This document shows, in pieces, positions 32,671 through 44,331 of a stretch of 64,000 nt of DNA. The position numbers and the translations under genes are program-made. The notes beneath the pieces were generated by a model that worked only from the letters and a program-made list of their open reading frames with translations, was not told the DNA's origin and ran no database searches. The stretch is from Carya illinoinensis (taxonomy: Eukaryota > Streptophyta > Magnoliopsida > Fagales > Juglandaceae): the NCBI RefSeq assembly GCF_018687715.1, contig NC_056757.1, forward strand, positions 11,034,501 through 11,098,500, read 5' to 3'. Position 1 is the stretch's first letter; each line of letters opens with the position of its first letter.

Positions 32671-33895
32671 CGCCGTTTGCAACGCCGCAAGCTTTCTAAA
32701 AATACCATATAGCGCTGTAAGTATTTTCCAAACCCTATTTTTCGATTTAAATATATATTGCTCATTCAATAATTTTATCTGTTGGTTGACTGATTCCGGA
32801 CTGAATCCGAGGAGTTCGGGGGTTGGATGGATGGAAGACGGAGTTGCTTATTTTATTGATATATGTTGGTTGTTTATTTTTGCATATCGATATTGTATTT
32901 ACATGGTGCATGCACGTGTGTTTTTGTTTAATTGAGAAAAGCCTGTTTATTGGCGTACGTGGACTTACGGGTGTGTGTGTATCACGACCCCAAGCCGGGA
33001 TGGGGTATTATCTAGGTGGAGCTCCTCTGGTCACTCGGGAGCGGAATAAACTGAGTGATGTCCCCTGGGTCGTCGCTGGGCAACGACGGGAGCGGGGGCT
33101 AGGGGATGCTTGGCTACGAATGCGCCGGGCGCGGAACCGGGCATCGCCCTACGCACCGACTCCGTGGCCCTTCGCTGGTGAGGGCTAGAAGATGCTTGGC
33201 TACGAACACGCGGGGCGTGGAACTGGGCATCGCTCGTTAGGTGTCACATGCGTGGTGGTACTCTGCGGTGTGGCACTGGAGCCAGGGTGTGCAGATGACC
33301 CCTAGGGGAGGTCATGGTGCATATGGATAAAATGGTTTTTGGTTTGAGATGAGTAAAGGCCAAATGTGACTTTTGGCGTGTTTTTGGAACGGGTTTGTTG
33401 TTGGGCCAAATGAGATTTTTGGCGTGTGTGGAAATTGTGATTTTATGGGTTTTACGCATTGGCATTAATTCATGCATATTGTTTGAGTTCTATATGCTTT
33501 TATATGGTGGTGTTTGGATTTTACTTACCTGCAGTACCATATTTGGTTCCGTAGATTTTGGTGCAGGATTCGAGAAGGAGGAGGAGGCTGAGCCCGAGGA
33601 TGCGGCTCTGCCGGAGTTTTGATGTCGAAGTTATGCTTTATAGTTTGGTTTAAAACTATATTTGTGTTTTTGTAATATTTTAATTATGTATGTTTTAAAC
33701 AGCTTGTATTATATTAAGAAAATTCTGGTACTTACTTATATGACTTTCGTTATCCGCTGCGTGTTCATTCGTGCACATTTGTTGCTTTTGTACACACTTG
33801 GCACTCGTCGATAGGGTGGTGACCCGGGTTGTCACCATCCGGACGTCTCGATTTTTCCGTGTCCGTGCGTGGAGATTTGGGGGCGTCATAGTAAA

Positions 33896-34509
33896 TAATG
33901 TTATCCACATGCAGGTTTTCAGGAATGTAAATTCCATATAAATATATAATATCACGTCTTTCTTTCCAAATTGAATGATTAAAAAAATACTTACATGATA
34001 TAATTTGATTTAAAAGATAAATTTTTAAATTCAAATATTGCAAATTACATCTTATTATTTAAGTGATATAAATTGTGTGCTCTACGCACATATTTCAGAA
34101 TATAATAACTCTTCAAATTTAGAAATGTAAAACAAGGAAAGAGCTGTCTTGCATTCAAAACAGAGTTGCATCACATGGCGTGGTGGATAAAAAGAATGCA
34201 GATCTTGAAAACATTAGGTAGCATCACATGGTAGCTAGTACATAAATCTCTTTATTTTCATAATTAAATTATCTAATCGGATTAAACAAGTAGATCTCTA
34301 TTTTTAAAAGGGTAATGCCAATCTTTCCAAAAAAAAATAAAAAACTTCATCTACATGAATTGATTCTAAGAATGCACTTCATATGCTTCTTTGTATTTGC
34401 TAGAAGGTGATGGCTATAGGTAATAAGTAATGATGCCATGTGTTTATGCACGTTCTAGTAGATAATTATAAATATCCATTCCAACAACATTAATTATTTT
34501 TAACAAAAA
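33896..34509. other. AT-rich spacer, no gene seen
   Basis: No domain, repeat boundary or RNA gene is recognised between the solo LTR and the old Copia relic. Confidence 0.5.
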
Positions 34510-36523
34510 TGAAAAGGGACTTGATTGAATCGCACACACTACTTTACAAAAGGGCCTTATTTATATAGAGCCCAATAAAATAACGTACAAAGCATCTCCT
34601 AAACAATGTGGGATTTGATGGACTAGTTTAACCCGCCCCCTCAAACTCAAGTTGGTTTCTAAGATGGAGTACGGGAAACCAACTTGAGTTTGGTAACAAG
34701 ATCGTGAAACCTTTCCAAAGGATGCAACTTGGTAAAAATATCTACGAGTTGATCATGAAAAGTAATGGAATGAAGTTGCAGTGAGCTTTGAAAAAGAATG
34801 TGACGGATAAAATGACAATCAATTTCAATATGCTTAGTCAATTTGTAAAAAATATCATTGCGGACAATTTGAATAGCGCTCATGTTGTTGAGGTATACAA
34901 GAGTTATGTGTATGAGAAGGAGACACTCATTTTTTTAATAGTCAATGCAACCAAAGAAGTTTGGATGTAATGTTTGCAAGTGAATAGTAATATTCGACCT
35001 TAGTGCTAGATGGCGCAATTGCAATTTGTTTCTTATTACGCCAAGAGACAAGGGAATTACCAACTAGAAAAAAATTAGCTCTACAACATTGATTTATAGG
35101 ATCACCTACACAATTGGCATCAGCATAAACTAGTTGAAGAGGAGATCATATGTAAACCATGAAGCAATGTCTATTTGAGATAGTGAAGAATGGAGCATGG
35201 AGCAACTATGAATTGACTCGCTTGATGCACAACACATGAAATATTGGGTTGGGTAATAGTAAGATAGACAAAACTATTGTCAAATATTGACACAAAGTGG
35301 GATCTTGAAAAGGTTTGCTGTCATCAGGATTGAGGTGAGCATTGAGTTTAGTTAGTGTTTTAGTGATCGTATAATCTGTTACGTTGGCATGTGAGAGGAG
35401 ATCATGATAAGTTTGTTTGGTCTAACTCAGATAGGAACCAGCAAAGGCAAAGGAAAACTCAAGGAGTCAAGACCAAGAAAATAACTAAGAGGTCCAAGGT
35501 CGTTCATCTCAAAGTACTGGCTAAGGTATTGCTTTAGCTCCTAAAAATCTGATAAGATTGTCTCCATTGATAACCATGTCATTTACATATAGCAAAAGAA
35601 GAATGGTGCCTCTGGATATGCGATGAATAAACAGGGCTGTCATCGGAGCTAATGGAGTAGACAAGACTAAAGACAGTGGTGCATGCTGAACTTTGCAAAC
35701 TAAGTTTTAGGATGAGAAATCCAATCAGCGGCTACATATATACTTCTTCACTAAGATCGCCATTAAGTAAGATATTTCTTACATCCATTTGGGAAAGGAA
35801 CCAATAACAAGAGACCGGACATCCAAAAGAGCATGGACAGAAGAGATACAGGCAATAGGAGCAAAGGTCTCTTCATAATCTATATTCTTGAGTAAATCTT
35901 TTGGCCACAACCTTGTACCTATCAACAAAACCATCAGAGCGACTCTTAATTTTAAAGACCCATTTATATCCTGCAATAGAATTTCCTGGACGTAAGTCAA
36001 GTAGGCACCAAATACAACTCTTGGATAAAATATCAAATCTCTCTTTCATCATAGCATACCAAAGAGGGTCAGTGGAAGTCTCATGATTGGAGTGAGGTTT
36101 ATGCAAGTCAGTTAAAGCATGAAAACAATGAAGATCATGGAGATGTGATGGGAGAGGCCTTACCCGAGTGGAACGATAAAGGTTAGAGTATAGGAAGATA
36201 GGAGTAAGAGGTGGAGAAGAATTGTGTGGCAATGGAAAAATGTGGAATAGATGGCATGTCATGAAACTTGCCAACCTTGTGGAAAAACCGATGTTCTCAG
36301 AACTCGGAAGACTACATGGCGGGAATTATGAGACGACATGACACGAGATGATAACACCTATAGCTTTTTGCTCAGTCCCACCATATCCAAGAAAGCAACA
36401 CAATCAAGAACTGTGCTCGAGTGAGCTGCACTTATGCAGTTGTAGTGAAACAAACAAGCAGAATCACGTATGTGCAGGTAATGATAAGTGGGAAAAGAAG
36501 CCGAACAACTTGTCATAAGAAGT

Positions 36524-36934
36524 TGTTAAATGGAGGGGGCGCCCACACGGGCAGACCCCCCCTTTATTGCTGCATGCGTTATAACGCATGGCTTAAAGCC
36601 ATGCGTTACACAGCCGGTAAACGCATGGCTTTAAGCCATGCGTTTCCAGCGTATTGAAGGCTGGCCTTTAAGGCCAGCCGTGTAGGGGGGCTATATATAG
36701 CCCCCCTCCTTTTGATATTGATGCATCAATCACAATAGTGAAAATCTCTCTCTCACTTGTTCTCTCTTGAAATAGTTTATAGGCTGTGGATTTATTAAGT
36801 GTTACTCTAGTTTTATAATTACGTAGTACACTTTACCACTAAGAGAAAACGCTTGATTTTTTGTCGCGCTGGAGAAACTTGTGGAGCATTTCTTTAAGCT
36901 AAGCCTGAGGTACTTTTCACTGTGCATTCTTATA
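36524..36934 (+). repeat. 5' LTR of the young Copia, with palindrome cluster
   Basis: 411 bp. Inside are four near-perfect or perfect palindromes: 36,573-36,590 (18 bp), 36,583-36,607 (12-bp arms), 36,619-36,645 (13-bp arms) and 36,659-36,679 (10-bp arms). A fifth, 36,685-36,706, is GGGGGGC-TATATATA-GCCCCCC with the TATA sequence at its centre. The last is the most likely core promoter. Confidence 0.93.
36691..36700 (+). promoter_or_regulatory. TATA box inside a 22-bp palindrome
   Basis: CTATATATAG flanked by G6 and C6, identical in both LTRs. It lies about 230 bp before the LTR end and is the only TATA-like word in the LTR at a sensible promoter position. Confidence 0.6.
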
Positions 36935-36935
36935 T

Positions 36936-36947
36936 TGGTATCAGAGC
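36936..36947 (+). promoter_or_regulatory. Primer-binding site, initiator tRNA-Met type
   Basis: TGGTATCAGAGC begins one base after the LTR end. Confidence 0.93.
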
Positions 36948-37075
36948 ATGTATTTTAATTGCTTCCAGTTTCTTTTTGGTATATGCATGTAAATTGTGAT
37001 TTTTTTTTTATTTGCACACATGTGGTGTTGCAGTTTAAAAAAAAAAAAAAAGTTTTTTTTGGCCGAAGCCGCTGC

Positions 37076-37440
37076 AGTGGTGCAGCGCTCACCACCCTTA
37101 CACGGTGGTGCAGCGCGCACCACTCCTCCACCTGGTGGTGCAGTGCGCACCACCTGAGCATGGTGGTGCAGCGCGCACCGTAGGGTGCTGCGCGGCACCC
37201 CTGCAATGGTGCTGCGCGCACCACGGTGCCGCATGCACCGACTGGAGCCCACGGTGCATAGTGCACCATGGAGGCACCCAGTGGTGCTGCAAGCACCGCC
37301 TCGGTGCTGCGCACACCAGGACGGTGCTGCGCGCACCAGAGGGGTGCTACAAGCACCACCGTGGTGCTGCCAGCACCAACGTGGTGCTGCGCGCACCACC
37401 CACGTGCTGCAAGCACCTCCTTAGGTGCTGCGGCAGCACC
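37076..37440 (+). repeat. Tandem array of mini-hairpin units in the Copia leader
   Basis: About 16 imperfect units of roughly 17-30 bp follow one another. Most contain GGTGC, then a 4-6 base loop such as TGCGC or TGCAA, then GCACC. Each could fold into a short stem-loop, and adjacent units could also pair. The array lies between the primer-binding site and gag, in the region that in retroelements usually holds packaging or dimerisation signals. It is GC-rich in an AT-rich element. Open frames across it on both strands are artefacts of the repeat. Confidence 0.85.
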
Positions 37441-37588
37441 CAGCCTCCTCCGGAGGTTTTTTCCGACGAACAGAGGCGCTGGTAACCTCTTGAAACGGCG
37501 GCTGTGTTTTGCTGGTTTTGCAGTTACTGTTCACGTGAACAGTAACTGCTGGAGGATGAAGATGACCACTGTCATCTGTTTTTTGTTG

Positions 37589-37780
37589 CATGGGCTTGGG
37601 CCCTTCGGCCCACTGTTTTTTGTTGCATGGGCTTGGGCCCTTCGGCCCACAATGTTTTTATATAAAAAAAAAAAAAAAAAGGCTGGGCTTTTAAGCCCAG
37701 TGTTTTTTTCTGTAAGTTTTTTTATTAAAAACTGGAAAAAGTGTTTTTTTTTTTTATTAAAAACTGGAAAAAGTGGCACA
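37589..37780 (+). repeat. Short direct repeats in the Copia leader
   Basis: A block around GGGCTTGGGCCCTTCGGCCCA is present twice (about 37,589-37,611 and 37,629-37,651). TTTTTATTAAAAACTGGAAAAAGTG is also present twice, at about 37,718-37,742 and 37,751-37,775. Confidence 0.8.
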
Positions 37781-37846
37781 ATGGGTTTTGAACCCAAGAC
37801 CTACCACTATACTAAGGAGAGGGCGCACCACTGGGCTGCGAATATT
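37781..37846 (-). other. tRNA-like fragment in the Copia leader
   Basis: The minus strand reads TAGTATAGTGGTAGG (box A-like) and, 6 bases on, GGTTCAAAACC, which matches the box B consensus GGTTCRANNCC and has flanking bases that form a T-arm stem. The spacing is far too short for an anticodon arm, so this is not a working tRNA. It may be a tRNA-derived or SINE-like relic. Confidence 0.4.
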
Positions 37847-38229
37847 CTTTGGTTTAGGTGGGGGTTTTAAATGTTTTTATAATAGTTTTTGTTAAATAAT
37901 AATAAAAAAAAAAAATTTTGGCATGATTCAATATATGCTTAGATATATTGTTATATTACATGTGATCTTTTATTTAATATGATAGATTAAATGTGATAAC
38001 ATGTGAATATTTGTTTATTTTCATGCTATTTTTTTTTTCTTCATAATGTCATAATACATGTGATCTTTTATTTAATTTTTTAGAATTAAATGTGATAACA
38101 TGTATGTGTATATTGAACATGTGGAAATATGATTATTTTATCATCTATGAATGTTAGACTTGAATGTTTAGACATTAGTCTTTATTTCTTTTAGTGATAA
38201 AATAGAAAATCCCACTAAGTAGTCTTAGT

Positions 38230-38560
38230 TAGAATTGTCAATGTGAATGATAGGCTGAAAGAATTGCAGTGACCCCAGTAAGAACTGTAAATGCATTGTA
38301 TAGCCAAAAGACCATGGTGACCCCAGTAAGAACTGTAAATGCACTGCATAGCCAAAAGGACTACAGTGGCCCCAGTAAGAACTGTAAATGCACTGATGGG
38401 ACAAGAAAAATGGACTGTAATGGTCTCATATGAACCATCTTTGTAGATTGGCCCAACAGGTTGCTGTAGTCTGGCTGTCTTTGTAGACTGGCCCAACAGG
38501 TTACTATGGTCTGGGTAGCTGTCCTTGTAGATTGGCCCAAAAGGTTACTGCGGTTTTAGT
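38230..38560 (+). repeat. Two tandem repeat families in the Copia leader
   Basis: A unit of about 53 bp containing CCCCAGTAAGAACTGTAAATGCA occurs three times (about 38,270-38,400). A unit of about 42 bp around TTTGTAGATTGGCCCAACAGG occurs three times (about 38,440-38,560). Both lie upstream of the gag ATG. Confidence 0.8.
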
Positions 38561-38843
38561 AGGTTATGTCTTTACATATGACTAGGCCTAGATGACTACT
38601 TAAGATAGTGGGAGTATGGTTGAGATTTATGATGATAAATTCTCCCATATTCGTTTTTTAAAATTTGCGCGGGAATTGAGTTAGAAATCTAATAATTGGA
38701 TATTGTGGCGCAAGAGATGATTCTGAAGCCTAGCGATTTTTCGATCTTGCGACATGTCTAAATTATTCTTTTTCTAACTTGAAAGGACGCGGCAGATTTC
38801 TTAGGTGTGTGAGTAATATCCATTCTTTGCGTATTGTAGTGAA

Positions 38844-41800
38844 ATGGCATCCAAAAATATTGTTGCCGACTTAAACAAAGGGGAGAAATTAGATGTGGAA
38901 AACTATGACATATGGCATCGCAAGATTCAATATGTCTTAGATGAGCAAGAGGTCTTGGAGGCCTTATCTCACACCCTTACTATGCCTGAGGAAGGGAACT
39001 CAGAACAACACAAGATAGATCAACAAGCCTATACCCAATGGGCTAAGAAAAATCGGTGTGCGCGCATAATTATGTTAAGCAGCATGCACAATGATCTAAT
39101 GTGTGAGTTCAAGGTCTATGACACTGCCCAAAGCATGTGGGAGGCTTTGAAGTTAAAGTTTGGTGGGACTTCAGCCACTAGGTTGCGTGGATTAACCATG
39201 AGGTTCGACTCCTATAAGATGCGCTCTGACCATACGATGAAGCAGCATCTTAGGGCTATGTCAACTATGATCCGCGAACTTAGATCGGCAGGAAACAACC
39301 TGACAGATGAACAGCAAGTACAGGCAGTGATAAGATCACTACCGAATTCTTGGGAGAACATGAGCCAGAATTTGACGCATAACGAGAATATCAAAGACTT
39401 TGATGATGTCTCGCGTCATTTGGAATTGGAGGCTGAGCGCCTAGAGGCTGCTAAGCCCAATCATACGGCCTATGTGGCTAATGCTGGTTCGCGCAAGGCA
39501 TCAAGGCCTAAGCGCAAAAAGCCCAAGAATGGAGTGGCTGCTGGACATATTAAAAAAGTGTCAGGAACTTCTCAGCGCACCAAGAGGGGCAAGCGCGGGA
39601 AAAACAAGTCAAAATTAGAGTGCTTCAACTGCGGAAAAATTGGCCACTTCGCTCGTGACTGCACTGAGCCGAAGAAGGTACACTCTGACTTTTCTCGCAT
39701 TGTTTTTGTAACTAGCCATGTGATGGTTGCTGACTCCTATCCTTTGTGGACTGTTGATTCAGGAGCGACCGAGCACATAGCGCGAGATAGAGTCGAATTT
39801 GTGGAGTATCGCCGGATTCCAACTGGGAGCCGTGATATCAAGGTGGGGAATGGAGCTAGCATGGAGGTACTGGGACTTGGTACCTACAAGCTGGACTTAC
39901 GGGGTGGCCGCACTCTTTTTCTCCACAATGTGCTATACGCTCCCGAGATCCGACGAAACTTACTTTCAGTTGTCACTCTATTAAAACTTGGTTTTCGGAT
40001 TGTTTTTGAAAACAATTATGTTTCCTTTCATTTGGGCCATGTGTTTTATGGCAATGCTTTTCTTCAAGACGGTTTTATGATATTGGATTTGGTTTATTCT
40101 AATATAAATGAATCTATTGCTTTTATTTCTTCATCTATTGATAATTTGGATTCATACACATGGCATGCTAGGCTTGGCCATATAGGGCAAGATAGAATGA
40201 CTCGATTAGTTAGAGAAGGCCTAATAGGCAATCTCGCTAAGGTCATCTTGCCCACGTGTGAACATTGTCTAATGGGAAAAGCTAAGAGAAAACCATTTGG
40301 AAAAGCCACTAGGGCATCTTTTCCACTGCAATTAGTTCACTCAGACATCTATGGTCCAATGAGTGTGAGGGCAAGACACGGAGGTGTCTACTTCATCACT
40401 TTTATAGATGATTTTTCACGTTACGGTCATATCTACTTAATCTCCCATAAGTCTGAAGCATTGGAATGTTTTAGGCGATATCTAAGAATGGTTGAGAATC
40501 AAGTAGATAAGAGTTTAAAAACTCTAAGAACTGACCGAGGACGAGAATATCTCTCTGAGCAATTTAAAAGGCTCTGTGATGAAAAAGGAATCAAAAGACA
40601 GTTAACGATGCCAAGTACGCCACAGCAAAATGGCGTGGCGGAAAGGAGAAATCGAACACTGCTTGAGATGGTTAGGTCAATGATGGCGCAAGCAAACCTA
40701 CCAATTTCTTTTTGGGGGGATGCACTTTTGACTGCTGCCTACATTCTTAACCGAGTGCCCTCCAAATCAGTAACTTCCACTCCATATGAACTATGGACCG
40801 GCGAGAAACCTAATTTGAGTAACTTGCGGCCATGGGGTTCAACGGGTTTTGTTCATGATCTTTCTCATAAGTATGGGAAATTAGGCCCTAGAGGGAAGAA
40901 GTGTATCTTTATAAGGTACTCAGAACACTCTAAAGGGTATATGTTAATAGGTGAACAAACTGATGGAAGTGTAACTGAGATTGAATCACGAGATGTGGAC
41001 TTCATTGAAAATGAATTTCCAAGTAGAGGTGAGGTTGACAGGAGTTTAGAACTTCATGAGATTGTGGAACAAGAAGAAAGTGCTCCAAGGAATTTAGTTG
41101 AGAATGAGGAAGAAATTCTTCAAGCTCCTACAAATGATAAAAGGGACTTAAATCCGAGTGGGAGCACACCGCTTGTCAATCAATCACAACAACCTCAGCC
41201 GCGTAGAAGCACATGTGAAAGTATTCCCCGTCGTCGTTTTGAGATTGAAGGGGAAGCTTTTATGGTAGCTCCGCATGATGATGATGAGCCTAGGACAATT
41301 CATGAGGCTCTCTCATCTTCTACTAAAGATGAGTGGATGAAAGCTCTTAATGATGAAATTGAGTCTATGAAGACTAACCAGGTCTGGGATCTGGTTGATC
41401 TACCGACAGGGCGTAAGACTATTGGGAACAAATGGGTTCTTAAAGTCAAACGCAAGTCGGATGGATCGATAGATAAGTACAAAGCTCGCTTAGTGGCGAA
41501 AGGATATACCCAACAGGAGGGTATAGACTATGAGGAAACTTTTTCACCAGTGGTGAGATTTGCTTCAATTCGCCTGATTCTAGCTATAGTAGCAAACATG
41601 GATTTGGAACTCTACCAAATGGATGTTAAGACAGCATTTCTCAATGGAGAACTAGATGAGGAGATTTATATGGATCAACCAACGGGTTTTGTGGTCAAAG
41701 GTCAAGAGCGCAAAGTGTGCAAGCTCAAACGATCAATATATGGCCTAAAACAATCATCTAGGCAATGGTACCTCAGATTCCATCGAGCCGTTCTTTCGAA

Positions 41801-42851
41801 TAGGTTTACGATGATCACAGAGGACCATTGTGTCTATGTCAAAAGGTCCAAGAAGAGTTTCATTATGTTGTCATTATATGTTGACGACATACTACTAGCT
41901 GGAAATGATAAAGGGTTGATAGTCGCCACAAAAGAGTGGTTATCCTTCAATTTTGAGATGAAGGATATGGGTGAAGCAGAATACATTCTGGGAGTTAAGA
42001 TCTACAGAGATCGCTCAAAGAGACTTTTGTGTTTGTCCCAACAGACTTACATAAAGAAAGTTCTCGAGCGTTTCCTAATGAGTGAATGTAAACCCATTGA
42101 CACCCCTGTTGCAAAAAGCGAGAACTTGTCTAAAGAGTTATGTCCTAAGACTCAAATGGAAAATGAAAAGATGGCCCGTGTCCCTTATGCTAATGCTGTG
42201 GGTAGTCTGATGTACGTAATGATGTGTACTCGGCCTGACATATGCTATGCAGTTGGCTTAGTGAGTAGATTCCAATCTAACCCCGGACTGGCTCACTGGA
42301 AAGCAGTCAAGAGGATTATGCGATATCTCAAGGGAACTGCAGACTATGTGCTGTGCTATCAAGGTTCAGATTTGCAGCTAAAAGGTTACAGCGATGCCGA
42401 CTGGGGCAGTGACCTAGATGAGCGTAAATCAACCACTGGGTATGCCTTTCTGCTCAACAATGGCACCATTACATGGAGCAGCAAGAAACAACCCTGTATA
42501 GCTTTATCCACCATGGAGGCAGAATACATAGCTTGTTCTGCAGCGGTTCAAGAAGCTGTTTGGTTACGGAGATTCCTCAAGCATTTAGACATTGGCACGG
42601 ATTCTTCAGATTCAGTGACAATATTCTGCGATAGCACGACTGCTCTCGCATATGCTAAGGACTCTAAGTACCATGGAAGAACCAAACACATAGATATCAG
42701 ATATCACTACATCAGAGACATGGTAGCGCAAAAGGAAGTGGTTCTAAAACACCTCTCTACAAGTCGCATGGTTGCTGATCCCTTAACGAAGCCTATAGCA
42801 AGAGATGTCTTTGAGGCTCATGTTAGGAATCTAGGACTACGTAGATTGTAA
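38844..42851 (+). CDS. Copia gag-pol polyprotein, intact
   Basis: A single 1335-codon frame. Residues about 60-200 are UBN2-type gag. The zinc knuckle [14 protein letters not shown] starts at residue 260 and follows a Lys/Arg-rich stretch. The protease has [11 protein letters not shown] at 305. GAG-pre-integrase has WHARLGH near 440. The integrase core has HSDIYGP (about 499), TDRGREYL (about 562) and [11 protein letters not shown] (about 596), giving the D-D-E residues. Reverse transcriptase has [10 protein letters not shown] (about 926) and the catalytic YVDDILLAG (about 1011). RNase H has YSDADWGSD (about 1182), [19 protein letters not shown] and [12 protein letters not shown]. Every catalytic signature examined is present and there is no frame break, unlike all other Copia copies here. 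The start ATG follows a leader of about 1.9 kb. The product would reverse-transcribe the element RNA in particles and integrate the DNA in the nucleus. Confidence 0.96.
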   Translation: MASKNIVADLNKGEKLDVENYDIWHRKIQYVLDEQEVLEALSHTLTMPEEGNSEQHKIDQQAYTQWAKKNRCARIIMLSSMHNDLMCEFKVYDTAQSMWEALKLKFGGTSATRLRGLTMRFDSYKMRSDHTMKQHLRAMSTMIRELRSAGNNLTDEQQVQAVIRSLPNSWENMSQNLTHNENIKDFDDVSRHLELEAERLEAAKPNHTAYVANAGSRKASRPKRKKPKNGVAAGHIKKVSGTSQRTKRGKRGKNKSKLECFNCGKIGHFARDCTEPKKVHSDFSRIVFVTSHVMVADSYPLWTVDSGATEHIARDRVEFVEYRRIPTGSRDIKVGNGASMEVLGLGTYKLDLRGGRTLFLHNVLYAPEIRRNLLSVVTLLKLGFRIVFENNYVSFHLGHVFYGNAFLQDGFMILDLVYSNINESIAFISSSIDNLDSYTWHARLGHIGQDRMTRLVREGLIGNLAKVILPTCEHCLMGKAKRKPFGKATRASFPLQLVHSDIYGPMSVRARHGGVYFITFIDDFSRYGHIYLISHKSEALECFRRYLRMVENQVDKSLKTLRTDRGREYLSEQFKRLCDEKGIKRQLTMPSTPQQNGVAERRNRTLLEMVRSMMAQANLPISFWGDALLTAAYILNRVPSKSVTSTPYELWTGEKPNLSNLRPWGSTGFVHDLSHKYGKLGPRGKKCIFIRYSEHSKGYMLIGEQTDGSVTEIESRDVDFIENEFPSRGEVDRSLELHEIVEQEESAPRNLVENEEEILQAPTNDKRDLNPSGSTPLVNQSQQPQPRRSTCESIPRRRFEIEGEAFMVAPHDDDEPRTIHEALSSSTKDEWMKALNDEIESMKTNQVWDLVDLPTGRKTIGNKWVLKVKRKSDGSIDKYKARLVAKGYTQQEGIDYEETFSPVVRFASIRLILAIVANMDLELYQMDVKTAFLNGELDEEIYMDQPTGFVVKGQERKVCKLKRSIYGLKQSSRQWYLRFHRAVLSNRFTMITEDHCVYVKRSKKSFIMLSLYVDDILLAGNDKGLIVATKEWLSFNFEMKDMGEAEYILGVKIYRDRSKRLLCLSQQTYIKKVLERFLMSECKPIDTPVAKSENLSKELCPKTQMENEKMARVPYANAVGSLMYVMMCTRPDICYAVGLVSRFQSNPGLAHWKAVKRIMRYLKGTADYVLCYQGSDLQLKGYSDADWGSDLDERKSTTGYAFLLNNGTITWSSKKQPCIALSTMEAEYIACSAAVQEAVWLRRFLKHLDIGTDSSDSVTIFCDSTTALAYAKDSKYHGRTKHIDIRYHYIRDMVAQKEVVLKHLSTSRMVADPLTKPIARDVFEAHVRNLGLRRL

Positions 42852-43922
42852 ATGTTTTTTGTGTTTCAAATGACATTGAGATGTAACCTTTTCTTTGGGA
42901 TATTAATACAATATGATTCAGTTATTGTCTTTATTGTATTGTCTTTCTAATTCACACACAAGATATGTCAACAGGTTTAGATCGGCTCACTCACACGAGC
43001 GATCGCCTCTAGCGCTTGAGAAGCGAGTAGAGATGAGACATTGTGTTCTAAGATACTTGTCCAAGTGGAAAAGTTAGTTGACACAAAGATATGTCGGTTT
43101 TAGTGGGAGCTAAGATCAGGTCCAATGAGAGGACTATGCATGGGTTACCCCACAACCTATGTAGCCTGTGGTTAGCCAGATGTGAGATCCTCTTTGACAC
43201 CTTGGAGGTGAGCAAATAGAGGAACTCGGGTTAGACGCTTTAGGAGCGACTAGACTAAGATCTGTACGGTGTTGATATAGACATATGCTCTTTAAAAAAG
43301 AAAAGAGAAATCCACCGTAGCATGTATTTCATACTACATGTGCTTATTCAACCAAATGAGTAAGTGAGTAAATGGTTCTCCTCTTTCTCACTGTGTGAGT
43401 CTCATTTTTTTTTAAGTGTCCTTTACTTTTGACTATGTCACAAGATGGAGGTTATAATGTCTGCTACTTTGGCATGTTGTCTATGGCCATGATTAATACG
43501 GTCTAAAGAGGCATTGCTAGGAAAGCGGTTTGACCAAAATTGAATCATATGAGAGTAAAGGGAAGATTCTTCGATATCGCATCTTCGATAGTGTTTGCTG
43601 ACGTCAAACTATGACGCTACATACAGGTAGCGACTAAGGTTGTGAACATATTGAAATGATTTAGAGATAGTCAAGCATTGTTCTGAGTTTTCTGAAACTC
43701 AAGAGGGTTTCGAAAATGCTTGAACTAATGCGATCGAATGAGTCTAGGACATAACCAAACACTTTAGGGATGTTACTATGCTAGTCTTCTCTGGGAGAGA
43801 TTTAGTGTATGTACTCCCACCTTTCTGAAGATATGCTTGGTGGTCGCACGACCTATTTACTTGTGTGAACAAGATTGAGAACATTAGAGAGATGCAGACC
43901 TAGGGTCATGCCCATTGTGTGC
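42852..43922 (+). other. Long 3' untranslated region of the young Copia
   Basis: About 1.07 kb lies between the gag-pol stop and the polypurine tract, with no open frame carrying a known domain on either strand. Confidence 0.7.
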
Positions 43923-43932
43923 GAGTGGGAGA
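43923..43932 (+). promoter_or_regulatory. Polypurine tract
   Basis: GAGTGGGAGA lies directly before the 3' LTR start TGTTAAATGG. Confidence 0.8.
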
Positions 43933-44331
43933 TGTTAAATGGAGGGGGCGCCCACACGGGCAGACCCCCCCTTTATTGCTGCATGCGTTGTAACGCATGG
44001 CTTAAAGCCATGCGTTACACAGCCGGTAAACGCATGGCTTTTCCAGCGTATTGAAGGCTGGCCTTTAAGGCCAGCCGTGTAGGGGGGCTATATATAGCCC
44101 CCCTCCTTTTGATATTGATGCATCAATCACAATAGTGAAAATCTCTCTCTCACTTGTTCTCTCTTGAAATAGTTTATAGGCTGTGGATTTATTAAGTGTT
44201 ACTCTAGTTTTATAACTACGTAATACACTTTACCACTAAGAGAAAACGCTTGATTTTTTGTCGCGCTGGAGAAACTTGTGGAGCATTTCTTTAAGCTAAG
44301 CCTGAGGTACTTTTCGCTGTGCATTCTTACA
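43933..44331 (+). repeat. 3' LTR of the young Copia
   Basis: 399 bp, ending CTTACA next to the GAAGT duplication. It lacks 12 bp of the third palindrome present in the left LTR and has a few single-base differences. Confidence 0.95.

Larger units (their letters stand above)
22353..33890 (+). mobile_element. Solo LTR, copy 2, split by a nested Copia element
   Basis: The left part 22,353-23,358 and right part 32,671-33,890 together reproduce copy 1 from TGTGATGACCCGC to GGGGCGTCA(T/C)A. Flanks ATAAA (22,348-22,352) and GTAAA (33,891-33,895) are a 4-of-5 match, consistent with an aged target duplication. The pyrimidine tract (about 22,558-22,650) and the GC-rich subrepeats (about 33,090-33,240) recur. 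The interruption is the Copia element at 23,359-32,670, flanked by its own duplication of this LTR. Because each LTR copy has its own target duplication, copies 1 and 2 are separate insertions and not two ends of one element. Confidence 0.88.
36524..44331 (+). mobile_element. Young, structurally complete Copia retrotransposon
   Basis: The element is 7.8 kb with a perfect 5-bp duplication GAAGT on both sides (36,519-36,523 and 44,332-44,336). LTRs are 36,524-36,934 and 43,933-44,331, ending TGTTAAATGG...CATTCTTA(C/T)A. The only sizeable LTR difference is a 12-bp deletion inside a palindrome of the right LTR. The primer-binding site, polypurine tract and one uninterrupted 1335-codon gag-pol are all present, so this copy may be capable of movement. 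It sits in the integrase region of an older Copia. Confidence 0.95.

Noticed and set aside
37076..37440. CRISPR-like array of repeats
   Set aside because: Units are short, variable in length, self-complementary and contiguous, with no unique spacers and no cas genes, in plant nuclear DNA inside a retrotransposon.
37781..37846. Functional tRNA gene
   Set aside because: Box A and box B are too close to allow an anticodon arm and no acceptor stem closes.
36941..37870. Overlapping Cys/His/Ala-rich ORFs resembling a cysteine-rich protein
   Set aside because: They are six-frame translations of the GGTGC...GCACC tandem array in a Copia leader; no frame has a consistent domain.
39212..41482. Short minus-strand ORFs within the young Copia gag-pol
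   Set aside because: Antisense shadows of a continuous 1335-codon coding frame, without features of their own.
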